Positions 1-6,244 are shown, numbered from the stretch's first letter. The stretch: 6,262 nucleotides of DNA from Bacteroidales bacterium (GCA_023135025.1 JAGLTY010000136.1:1-6262); one strand, 5' to 3'. Numbers and translations: made by a program. The notes: generated from the sequence alone by a model not told the origin.

Positions 1-1799
1 TCGGTTCGGTGGCCGAACTGAAACAGGAGGTTGAAAAATCGGTGACTGCAGGCGTTATGTCCTCTAACCCACTGGCCGACTTCACCGAAGGAGATTATTC
101 TGAAAAGAACTACAATGTTTTTGATCTGCACCGCCCCTTTGTGGATGACCTGGTGCTGGTGAGTGTATCCGGACAGAAAATGTACCGCGAACCGGTGTTG
201 ATCGATGTGTGGTTCGATTCCGGTTCCATGCCCTATGCACAGTACCACTATCCGTTCGAACACAAAGAGGACTTTGACCAGCTCTTCCCGGCCGACTTTA
301 TCGCAGAAGGGGTCGACCAGACACGCGGGTGGTTCTTTACCCTTCATGCCATCGCCACCATGCTGTTTGACAGCGTCTCTTTTAAGAACATTATCTCCAA
401 CGGACTGGTACTCGATAAAAGCGGAAACAAAATGTCAAAGCGCCTGGGCAATGCCGTGGATCCCTTCGGTGCCATTGAAAAATATGGTTCGGATCCCCTG
501 CGATGGTATATGATCACCAACGCACAACCGTGGGATAACCTGAAATTTGATGTCTCGGGCGTAGATGAGGTAAAACGAAAGTTTTTCGGAACCCTGTACA
601 ATACCTACTCTTTCTTCGCCCTCTATGCCAATGTGGATGGATTTACCTACGAGGTTGGAGAGGTCCCGGTAAAGGAGCGTCCCGAAATCGATCGCTGGAT
701 CATCTCTCTCCTCAACACCCTGATTAAAGAGGTAAAGTCGGAGTATGAAAATTATGAACCTACCCGAGCAGCCAGACTGATACAGGATTTTGTTACCGAA
801 AACCTGAGCAACTGGTATGTGCGCCTGAACAGGAAAAGATACTGGGGCGGAGAATTTGATACCGATAAGCGGGCTGCTTACCAGACCCTCTATACCTGCC
901 TGGAGACCATCTCCATGCTGGCTGCGCCGGTGGCTCCCTTCTATATGGATAAGCTTTTCAATGACCTGAACCATGTAACCGGTCGCCATAAAACAGAATC
1001 TGTGCATCTTGGCTCTTTCCCGGATTACAGTGAAGCTTTGATTGATACTGCCCTTGAAAAACGGATGGATATAGCGCAGAAGCTCTCTTCCATGATCCTG
1101 GGCCTGCGCCGAAAGGTTAATATCAAGGTGCGACAACCCCTGAACAAAATGATGCTGCCCGTCTCCAATTCCGGTTTCCAGGAGCAGGTGGAGGATGTGA
1201 AACTGCTGGTGCTCAACGAGGTTAATGTGAAAGAGATTGAGTATATAACCGATACTGCAGGCATCCTGGTCAAACGGATCAAACCCAATTTCAAAACACT
1301 GGGCCCCAGGTTCGGTAAGCTGATGAAAGAGGTAAGCGGGGCCATCAACGGGTTGGATCAGGAACAGATTGCTGAATTTGAGAAAACGCAGTCCTGTGAA
1401 ATTGAGGCTGGCGGCGAGCGAGTTCAACTTACCCTGGAAGATGTGGAGATTATTTCAGAGGATATTCCCGGCTGGCTGGTAGCCAACGAAGGAGCCATCA
1501 CCGTTGCCCTGGATATCAACATTACAGAGGAGCTTAGACAGGAGGGAGTGGCCCGTGAGTTGATCAACCGGATACAGAACATACGCAAGGAGAGCGGGTT
1601 CGATGTGACAGATAAAATAGAGGTGTTGATCGAGAAGCATGAACTGATCAGCAATGCCGTTGAAATTCATGGTAAATATATTGGATCACAAACACTTGCG
1701 GAAAATGTGTCCCTGGTGGACAATATTGAAAACAATGGAAGTAAACGCATTGATATTGACGAAGATATCTACATCAATATCCAGGTTACCAGGTTATAA
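1..1799 (+). CDS. ileS: Isoleucyl-tRNA synthetase, C-terminal half (5' end outside window)
   Basis: This enzyme charges tRNA-Ile with isoleucine in the cytoplasm. The reading frame is already open at base 3, so the gene starts upstream; the GTG at 9 is an internal valine. About 598 residues are visible, roughly half of a protein that in this group usually exceeds 1000. Counting from codon 9, the class I catalytic core shows DVWFDSGS (67-73), EGVDQTRGWF (100-109) and the KMSKR loop (141-145, bases 429-443), followed by a helical anticodon-binding domain (about 220-370). The end lacks the cysteine-rich zinc finger of E. coli-type IleRS. Instead it has a region containing ELRQEGVARELINRIQNIRK, typical of the eukaryote-like type (DUF5915-like C-terminus). 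The HIGH motif and the editing domain lie outside the window. The gene leads the ileS-traR-lspA run. Identity is very secure; the subtype is inferred from the C-terminus and the KMSKR motif. Confidence 0.97.
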   Translation, partial: GSVAELKQEVEKSVTAGVMSSNPLADFTEGDYSEKNYNVFDLHRPFVDDLVLVSVSGQKMYREPVLIDVWFDSGSMPYAQYHYPFEHKEDFDQLFPADFIAEGVDQTRGWFFTLHAIATMLFDSVSFKNIISNGLVLDKSGNKMSKRLGNAVDPFGAIEKYGSDPLRWYMITNAQPWDNLKFDVSGVDEVKRKFFGTLYNTYSFFALYANVDGFTYEVGEVPVKERPEIDRWIISLLNTLIKEVKSEYENYEPTRAARLIQDFVTENLSNWYVRLNRKRYWGGEFDTDKRAAYQTLYTCLETISMLAAPVAPFYMDKLFNDLNHVTGRHKTESVHLGSFPDYSEALIDTALEKRMDIAQKLSSMILGLRRKVNIKVRQPLNKMMLPVSNSGFQEQVEDVKLLVLNEVNVKEIEYITDTAGILVKRIKPNFKTLGPRFGKLMKEVSGAINGLDQEQIAEFEKTQSCEIEAGGERVQLTLEDVEIISEDIPGWLVANEGAITVALDINITEELRQEGVARELINRIQNIRKESGFDVTDKIEVLIEKHELISNAVEIHGKYIGSQTLAENVSLVDNIENNGSKRIDIDEDIYINIQVTRL

Positions 1800-1806
1800 A
1801 ACAAGA

Positions 1807-1835
1807 TTGGGAATCATTTAAATATTGTATATTTA
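1807..1835 (+). promoter_or_regulatory. Candidate Bacteroidota-type promoter before the TraR/DksA-like gene
   Basis: TATATTTA (1828-1835) differs from the -7 consensus TAnnTTTG only at its last base, and a TTG (1807-1809) lies 18 bases upstream as a possible -33 element. The position would give a leader of about 16 bases before the ATG at 1858. It would let the TraR/DksA-like gene and lspA be transcribed independently of ileS. It was found by eye in an AT-rich gap, so chance similarity is possible. Confidence 0.3.
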
Positions 1836-1857
1836 CCAAACCAAAGAAGAGACCATC

Positions 1858-2232
1858 ATGGCTGAGAAGACCAGATATACAGAGGCGGAGCTGCAGGAGT
1901 TCAAAGAGCTTATCCAGCAGAAACTTGATAAGGCCAAGGAAGACTATGAGATATTAAAATCCACAATTACTCAGAGCGAAAGTAACGATACCCAGGATAC
2001 TTCTCCCACCTTCAAAGTGCTGGAAGAGGGAGCAGCTACCCTCTCCAAGGAGGAGGCCGGAAGGCTGGCTACCAGGCAGGCAAAATTTATCCAGCACCTG
2101 CAGGGGGCACTGGTGAGAATCGAAAACAAAACCTATGGAGTCTGCAGGGAGACCGGTAAACTGATCTCCAAGGAACGCCTGCGTGCTGTACCCCATGCCA
2201 CGCTCTGCATAGAGGCAAAATCGAGACAATAA
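1858..2232 (+). CDS. TraR/DksA-family regulator with a depleted zinc-finger motif
   Basis: Members of this family bind RNA polymerase through its secondary channel and alter transcription initiation, often with ppGpp. The protein has 124 residues. The frame is open to a TTG at 1825, but I chose the ATG at 1858: it gives the usual family N-terminus (MAEKTRYTEAEL) and follows a purine-rich AAGAAGAG. Residues 8-35 and about 55-90 are charged helices that would form the coiled coil, with an acidic DTQD (44-47) between them. The C-terminus has YGVCRETGKLI (93-103) and VPHATLCIEAK (111-121). Classical DksA has two CxxC pairs here; this protein keeps only C96 and C117, with T99 and A120 at the other two positions, so normal four-cysteine zinc binding is not expected. 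From memory, cysteine-poor versions are common in Bacteroidota. lspA follows after 28 bases. Family is secure; a DksA-like role in the stringent response is inferred. Confidence 0.93.
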   Translation: MAEKTRYTEAELQEFKELIQQKLDKAKEDYEILKSTITQSESNDTQDTSPTFKVLEEGAATLSKEEAGRLATRQAKFIQHLQGALVRIENKTYGVCRETGKLISKERLRAVPHATLCIEAKSRQ

Positions 2233-2260
2233 TCCATTACGATTCTACTAAAACAGAGCT

Positions 2261-2875
2261 ATGTCCGTCACCAGGAAATCCATAATGATTGTCCTGCTGA
2301 TACTTGTGGCTGATCAGACCTTGAAGATTCTGGTCAAAACCCACATGACTCTCTATCAGCAGATCCCCTTCTTCGGTAACTGGGGTATTCTCCATTTCGT
2401 GGAGAACAACGGTATGGCCTTCGGGCTGGCCCTGCCGGGTAGTCTTGGGAAAATCCTGCTTACCTCCTTCCGGGTAGTGGCCGTAGTGGCCATCGGTTTT
2501 TACCTGCGACATTTGATCCGCCTCAAAGCACATACCGGCCTGATTATCACACTTTCCATGGTGTTGGCTGGAGCTTTAGGAAATATTATTGATTCTGTTT
2601 TTTACGGATTGCTCTTTAGTAGCAGCAGTCCCATACAGGCTGCAACTATGTTCCCCGAAGGGGGGAGGTATGCCCCGTTGATGCAGGGTAAGGTGGTTGA
2701 TATGTTTTACTTTCCTCTTATCAGAGGTAACTATCCTGATTGGTTTCTTGGAGGATCCAGTTTTATCTTCTTCAGGCCCGTATTTAATATTGCCGATTCT
2801 AGCATTTCCGTGGCCGTGGCCATTATCCTGTTTAACCAGAAAAGGTTTTTCAGGCATGCGGAGAGTAAATCCTGA
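2261..2875 (+). CDS. lspA: Lipoprotein signal peptidase (signal peptidase II)
   Basis: LspA is an inner-membrane aspartyl protease that removes the signal peptide from prolipoproteins after lipid is attached to the lipobox cysteine. The 204-residue protein has about four membrane segments (roughly 7-24, 65-87, 92-115, 174-195). Conserved elements are ADQTLK (D18), ENNGMAFG (48-55), GALGNIID (104-111), KVVDMFYFPL (144-153) and FNIADSSI (175-182). By comparison with E. coli and Pseudomonas LspA, the catalytic pair is D147 and D179. About 35 residues separate D111 from D147, against roughly 8 in E. coli; this periplasmic insertion is usual in Bacteroidota homologues. The ATG gives a normal N-terminus with no Shine-Dalgarno sequence. 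It is probably co-transcribed with the preceding gene. The stop codon is one base from that of the convergent DUF502 gene. The alkaline phosphatase encoded downstream would be a substrate. Confidence 0.96.
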   Translation: MSVTRKSIMIVLLILVADQTLKILVKTHMTLYQQIPFFGNWGILHFVENNGMAFGLALPGSLGKILLTSFRVVAVVAIGFYLRHLIRLKAHTGLIITLSMVLAGALGNIIDSVFYGLLFSSSSPIQAATMFPEGGRYAPLMQGKVVDMFYFPLIRGNYPDWFLGGSSFIFFRPVFNIADSSISVAVAIILFNQKRFFRHAESKS

Positions 2876-2876
2876 C

Positions 2877-3497
2877 CTATTTTGTTACGGCCGTAGCGAA
2901 CACCTCTGCTGAACCAGCGCCACAGCTTATAATCGTTTTCATTCCAACTTCGACCGATGCGTCGGTCTTTGTTACCCTCTCTTTCTGCAGATGATAAATA
3001 TTTCCTGATGTGGGGTTGGGACCGGTGGGGACAAATACCGAAATAATATCCCCCTGATCATCGGTGATAAACCCGGTCATCAATGCCCCTGTATTAAAGA
3101 TATCTACCAGCACCACCTCTTTGAAAAAAGAGCGGTTTTTTCCAAAGAACTGCTGAACCGTCTCTTTGGCCAGCTTATATCCGGGTATTTTCAGAAGATA
3201 GCGATCCTCCGCCCTGTTCAGGAACCTGAATAGTCTTGTACGGATAACCAATCCGATGATAAAAAAGAAGAGCAGAATGGCTGTTGCTGAAAGCAGGTAG
3301 AGTGTAAACTTAAAGTATGGATTGGGATCCGGATCCTGTAAAAGCGTGTCCACCAGCGGGGTAAGGGTACGACCAATCAGGTTGATCATCCACCTGAACA
3401 AAAGGATAATCAGGGTTAACGGGGCAAGGGCTACCACACCCCCGATTAGGGTGGTGCGAAGAAATTTCTGAAAACGCTTGAAGATATTGATTTGCAT
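2877..3497 (-). CDS. DUF502 family membrane protein
   Basis: This is a 206-residue protein of the DUF502 family, which includes the plant COV1/LCV proteins; the bacterial role is unknown to me. I chose the ATG at 3497 over the upstream TTG at 3518 because family members begin with a short basic segment like MQINIFKRFQKFLRTT. Two membrane segments are visible: about 16-42, with the glycine/proline pattern GGVVALAPLTL, and about 64-86, followed by the positive RTRLFRFLNR. The C-terminal soluble part contains the family signatures FVPTGPNPTSG (155-165) and DASVEVGMKTIISCGAG (179-195). No catalytic motif is apparent. It stands alone on the minus strand, tail to tail with lspA and divergent from the phosphodiesterase gene. 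Family assignment is confident; I assign no function. Confidence 0.92.
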   Translation of the reverse strand: MQINIFKRFQKFLRTTLIGGVVALAPLTLIILLFRWMINLIGRTLTPLVDTLLQDPDPNPYFKFTLYLLSATAILLFFFIIGLVIRTRLFRFLNRAEDRYLLKIPGYKLAKETVQQFFGKNRSFFKEVVLVDIFNTGALMTGFITDDQGDIISVFVPTGPNPTSGNIYHLQKERVTKTDASVEVGMKTIISCGAGSAEVFATAVTK

Positions 3498-3520
3498 GGT
3501 TCGAAGTGTTATATTCAATA

Positions 3521-3528
3521 CAAAAATA
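3521..3528 (-). promoter_or_regulatory. Candidate -7 element for the DUF502 gene
   Basis: On the minus strand these bases read TATTTTTG, an exact match to the Bacteroidota -7 consensus TAnnTTTG, ending 23 bases before the ATG at 3497. No convincing TTG at the -33 position was seen. The upstream half of this promoter would overlap the first codons of the divergent phosphodiesterase gene. Confidence 0.4.
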
Positions 3529-3536
3529 GCAGAGAT

Positions 3537-4340
3537 ATGAGAATCCTACTAATTGTACTCTTGATAATGCTTCTATCGCCCTCGTTAAGAGCGCAGGAAT
3601 CCGGCACAGAAAAACCTTTCCATTATGTTGCACATCGCGGAGCCTCATACCTGGCTCCGGAAAACACGCTGGCCTCCATCAAGCTCGCCTGGGAACTGGG
3701 TGCCGATGGTGCAGAATGCGATGTGATGTTGAGCGCCGACCAGAAGGTGGTTCTCTTTCATGACAAGAGTACCAAAAAACTGACCGGTAAAAACTTTACC
3801 ATCAAGGATGCTACATGGGAAGAGCTTAAGACGCTGGTTGTTATTCCACGGAATACTAACCTTCCGGAGTATACCAATGAAACCATCCCTCTGCTGGAAG
3901 ATGTGCTGGCCACCATTCCCGAGGATCGCATGTTGGTCATTGAAATCAAAACCGGACCGGAGATCTTGCCACATCTGAAGGAGGTGATTACGCACCATTG
4001 GATAAAAGGTAAAATCAGTTTTATTGCATTCGATTTTGAAACCATCAAACAGGCCAAGGCAATCTATCCGGAGGTCCCCTGTTACTACCTCTCCTCGTTT
4101 AAACCGGATCTTAACAAACACTTTGATGCCATTGTTGAGAACCGGCTCGACGGAGTGGATCTACGACACACGATCATCGACCAATCATTGATGGAACGGT
4201 GCGATGCATCGGGACTGGATGTTTGGTGCTGGACGGTTAATGATCCGGAAACCGCCCTGAAGATGCAACAACTGGGGGTAACCGCCGTAACCACCGACCG
4301 CCCCGCCTGGTTAAAAAGCAGTTTGGAGACAAAGAATTAA
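3537..4340 (+). CDS. Exported glycerophosphodiester phosphodiesterase (GDPD/UgpQ-like)
   Basis: The enzyme hydrolyses glycerophosphodiesters such as glycerophosphoethanolamine to glycerol-3-phosphate and an alcohol. The frame extends to a TTG at 3492, but the ATG at 3537 starts a clean signal peptide (hydrophobic residues 3-13, likely cut after LRA at 19), giving a 267-residue precursor. It has no lipobox cysteine, so a soluble periplasmic or secreted protein is expected. The GDPD TIM-barrel signatures are complete: AHRGAS (32-37), APENT (40-44), GAECDV (58-63, with E60 and D62), LFHD (73-76), VIEIKTG (134-140), CWTVND (231-236) and the closing TTDRP (252-256). The catalytic histidines are H33 and H75; E60, D62 and E136 are expected metal ligands. 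Length is normal for a bacterial GDPD. The alkaline phosphatase gene follows on the same strand after 51 bases, suggesting a joint role in phosphorus recovery. The exact substrate is not shown by the sequence. Confidence 0.95.
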   Translation: MRILLIVLLIMLLSPSLRAQESGTEKPFHYVAHRGASYLAPENTLASIKLAWELGADGAECDVMLSADQKVVLFHDKSTKKLTGKNFTIKDATWEELKTLVVIPRNTNLPEYTNETIPLLEDVLATIPEDRMLVIEIKTGPEILPHLKEVITHHWIKGKISFIAFDFETIKQAKAIYPEVPCYYLSSFKPDLNKHFDAIVENRLDGVDLRHTIIDQSLMERCDASGLDVWCWTVNDPETALKMQQLGVTAVTTDRPAWLKSSLETKN

Positions 4341-4363
4341 ACCATTTCTTTGTAAGATTTGTT

Positions 4364-4370
4364 TACTTTG
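4364..4370 (+). promoter_or_regulatory. Weak candidate -7 element before the alkaline phosphatase
   Basis: TACTTTG resembles TAnnTTTG with one spacer base missing. It ends 21 bases before the ATG at 4392, a distance similar to that of the other candidate promoters here. No TTG is present at a good -33 distance. It might allow separate expression of the phosphatase; readthrough from the phosphodiesterase gene is equally possible. I did not recognise a Pho-box-like direct repeat. Confidence 0.2.
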
Positions 4371-4391
4371 TGTTTTCTATAAAAAACAGAC

Positions 4392-5501
4392 ATGATGAAA
4401 AATATTCTTTTCCTGTTGCTGGCTATAATAACCCTGGCCTGCACCGCCTCTGAGAAGGTACAACCCGAATCCGAAAAATCAACCAATATCATTTTCCTGA
4501 TTGGCGATGGAATGGGGCTCTCTGCAGTCTCCACTGGATTCTATTTTGGCGATCAACCCTCTGTTTTTAAACGGTTTTACGAGATCGGGTTACAGCAAAC
4601 CTCCTCGGCCACCCATAAGGTGACCGATTCTGCCGCCAGTGGCACCGCCCTGGCCACCGGTAAAAAAACTTACAATGGTGCCATTGGAGTGGACACCACC
4701 AAGACCTCCATTCAGAATATCGCTGAACTGGTCGCCTCCATGGGTTGGAGTACCGGCGTGGTAGCCACCTCCACCATTTCACATGCAACACCCGCCTCTT
4801 TCTATGCCCATGTAGAGCTACGCAGCATGGAAGATGAGATCGCTGCCCAGCTGCTCGCCTCGGAGATCGATTTTTTTGCAGGCGGCGGACGGGATAAATT
4901 TAACATGCGGAAAGACAGCTCGGACCTCCTGCTACTGGCTGCCGACAAAGGTTTTATCATTGATACCACAGGCCTGCCGACTCCCGGCACACTGAGTGGT
5001 GACCAGAAATACGGATTTCTTCCTGAACCCGGATCCATGCCCCCCATGATACATGGAAGGGGCGATTTTCTGCCCGAAGCCACCACCCTGGCCATCAGTC
5101 ACCTTTCACAAAACCAGGAGGGGTTCTTTCTGATGGTGGAAGGTTCCCAGATCGATTGGGCCGGTCACGCCAACGACTCTGAGTACCTGGTAAGTGAAAT
5201 GCTCGATTTTGAAAAGGTCATTGCAGCTGCTCTGGACTTTGCCGAGAAGGATGAAAACACCCTGGTGGTGGTCACTGCCGACCACGAAACCGGCGGCTTT
5301 ACCCTGGGACCCAAAACCGGAGCAACTGACGAATCCGGCTATTCAGACTATTCCGCTATTGAGCCTGTATTTGCCACGGGGTCGCATTCGGCAACTCTGA
5401 TCCCTGTATTTGCCTTTGGTCCCGGCGCCGGGGAGTTTAAAGGTATCTACCAGAATACAGATATCTTTCACAAAATGGCAGCCCTGGTACAGGGTGAATA
5501 G
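4392..5501 (+). CDS. phoA: Alkaline phosphatase, PhoA family, predicted lipoprotein
   Basis: This metalloenzyme hydrolyses phosphate monoesters outside the cytoplasm. The 369-residue precursor starts with a hydrophobic signal ending in ITLAC, so C17 is a likely lipidation site, although threonine at -3 is less common in lipoboxes. Compared with E. coli PhoA, the full active site is present: D39 in IGDGMG (D51), nucleophile S80 in VTDSAASGTALATG (S102), T133 (T155), R144 (R166), E250 (E322), D255 and H259 (D327, H331), D297 and H298 in TADHETGG (D369, H370) and H332 in TGSHSA (H412). The third-metal region has H131 in SHATPASFYAH and W256 in EGSQIDWAGH in place of E. coli D153 and K328. This His/Trp pair and the short length match the compact enzymes represented by the Antarctic strain TAB5 phosphatase. 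It lies downstream of the phosphodiesterase gene. A second ATG directly follows the first; either could be used. Confidence 0.96.
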   Translation: MMKNILFLLLAIITLACTASEKVQPESEKSTNIIFLIGDGMGLSAVSTGFYFGDQPSVFKRFYEIGLQQTSSATHKVTDSAASGTALATGKKTYNGAIGVDTTKTSIQNIAELVASMGWSTGVVATSTISHATPASFYAHVELRSMEDEIAAQLLASEIDFFAGGGRDKFNMRKDSSDLLLLAADKGFIIDTTGLPTPGTLSGDQKYGFLPEPGSMPPMIHGRGDFLPEATTLAISHLSQNQEGFFLMVEGSQIDWAGHANDSEYLVSEMLDFEKVIAAALDFAEKDENTLVVVTADHETGGFTLGPKTGATDESGYSDYSAIEPVFATGSHSATLIPVFAFGPGAGEFKGIYQNTDIFHKMAALVQGE

Positions 5502-5513
5502 GAACATCATGTC

Positions 5514-5611
5514 TTTACACGGTTATTACACGGCCGCTGAAATTAGCTACGCTGAGCACAGTTCTTCGCTACGCTCATAATTATAGGCGGCCTTAATAAC
5601 AACCGTGTAAA
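5514..5611. repeat. 98-base imperfect palindrome between convergent genes
   Basis: The outer arms TTTACACG (5514-5521) and CGTGTAAA (5604-5611) pair perfectly. GTTATTA (5522-5528) then pairs with TAATAAC (5594-5600), leaving a 3-base bulge; GGCCGC (5532-5537) pairs with GCGGCC (5587-5592); AATTA (5541-5545) with TAATT (5578-5582); and TGAGC (5553-5557) with GCTCA (5573-5577). This gives about 31 base pairs around a 15-base apical loop. GCTACGCT occurs twice inside (5546-5553 and 5568-5575). No target-site duplication is evident at the ends and no reading frame of note is inside. It could be a dispersed intergenic repeat (REP- or MITE-like), a structured RNA, or only a large terminator. Copy number in the genome cannot be judged here. 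Confidence 0.7.
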
Positions 5612-5618
5612 ATTTTTT
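5514..5618 (+). terminator. Possible terminator of the phosphatase transcript
   Basis: The right arm of the palindrome ends at 5611 and, after one A, is followed by six T residues (5613-5618), the arrangement of an intrinsic terminator for transcription from the phosphatase side. The stem is far longer and more interrupted than usual. There is no matching T-run for transcription from the tetR side, so it would act mainly in one direction. Confidence 0.5.
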
Positions 5619-5624
5619 GTGGTG

Positions 5625-6212
5625 TTACCTCTTCAGGATACCGTAGAGTAGGACGCGGATCAGGTCTTCCATTAGTTCTTTGCGGTCGGTTTTATGTGCT
5701 TCGCTGAGCAACAATGGTAGTTCCAGCCCCTTCATCATGGTGAAGATGGCGATGGCTCCTATTTTTGAACTGGTCAACTGAAAGACTCCCAGCTCCATCC
5801 CATCCTCCAGTATCTTGCTGACCAGCTGTAGCTCATCAATTTCAAAATTGCGCCTGATCTCCAGGATAAAATCCATATGGGAAAGTGTCTCCTCGTTAAG
5901 CGCTGCATAGAAATTCTCCAGGGTTCTTATATGGTGAAGCCTGAAAAGTATATAGGCCTTGAGCCGCTCCGGTGGAGAATCATTTTTGTTGATGATCCTG
6001 TTAAGCCGCTCTTTCAGCATCCTGGCCTCAAACTCCACAACAACCTGAAAGATCTCCTCTTTGCTTTTGAAATAGTAGTAGATGGAGCTCTTCCCCATTT
6101 GTGAAGCACTGGCAATCTCTTCCATGGTTGTCTTCCTGAAACCATACCTGGTGAAGATCCTGCTGGCTACTCCCACAATATGTGTTCTGACCTCCTCCTT
6201 GACAACGACCAT
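5625..6212 (-). CDS. TetR/AcrR family transcriptional regulator
   Basis: This 195-residue protein has the usual TetR length and layout. The N-terminal DNA-binding domain covers about residues 7-54: VASRIFTRYGFRKTTMEEIA leads into the helix-turn-helix, and the recognition helix region MGKSSIYYYFKSKEEIF (39-55) is a near-textbook TetR signature. The remaining helical part (about 60-190) would form the ligand-binding and dimerisation domain; its sequence does not identify a ligand. The ATG at 6212 is the only sensible start and has no Shine-Dalgarno sequence. The gene ends in TAA at 5625, convergent with the phosphatase and separated from it by the palindrome. Its likely target, often itself or a neighbouring transport or lipid-metabolism operon, would be expected beyond 6262 and is not visible. 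Confidence 0.95.
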   Translation of the reverse strand: MVVVKEEVRTHIVGVASRIFTRYGFRKTTMEEIASASQMGKSSIYYYFKSKEEIFQVVVEFEARMLKERLNRIINKNDSPPERLKAYILFRLHHIRTLENFYAALNEETLSHMDFILEIRRNFEIDELQLVSKILEDGMELGVFQLTSSKIGAIAIFTMMKGLELPLLLSEAHKTDRKELMEDLIRVLLYGILKR

Positions 6213-6244
6213 CTATTAAAATATTAGTTCATCACCCAAATTGA
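6213..6244 (-). promoter_or_regulatory. Upstream region of the TetR gene: candidate -7 element and imperfect palindrome
   Basis: On the minus strand TCAATTTG (6244-6237) matches TAnnTTTG except at its second base and ends 24 bases before the ATG. Between it and the ATG lies an imperfect palindrome (6213-6227, CTATTAAAATATTAG; five of seven pairs match), which could be an autoregulatory operator. The stretch is AT-rich, so both may be chance. A -33 element, if present, would lie near the window edge. Confidence 0.2.

Noticed and set aside
9..11. GTG as the start codon of ileS
   Set aside because: The frame is open upstream to the window edge, and the following sequence is the middle of the synthetase (just before the conserved core motifs), not an N-terminus.
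435..1427. A 330-codon open frame on the minus strand
   Set aside because: It lies wholly inside ileS, antisense to conserved motifs, and its translation resembles no protein family and has no plausible start context.
1825..1857. TTG-initiated extension of the TraR/DksA-like gene
   Set aside because: The added residues are not family-like, the region overlaps the likely promoter, and a good ATG follows at 1858.
2651..2667. Small CCCC/GGGG hairpin inside lspA
   Set aside because: It is only four base pairs and is explained by the codons for the FPEGG turn, which is expected in the LspA insertion.
3325..3336. Tandem GGATCC repeat
   Set aside because: It encodes the DPDP segment of the DUF502 protein and is too short to mean more than codon repetition.
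3492..3536. TTG-initiated N-terminal extension of the phosphodiesterase
   Set aside because: It would place 15 polar residues before a clean signal peptide and overlap the start of the divergent gene.
5502..5624. Small gene in the gap between phosphatase and tetR
   Set aside because: No convincing short coding frame with a start context was seen; the bases are taken up by the palindrome.
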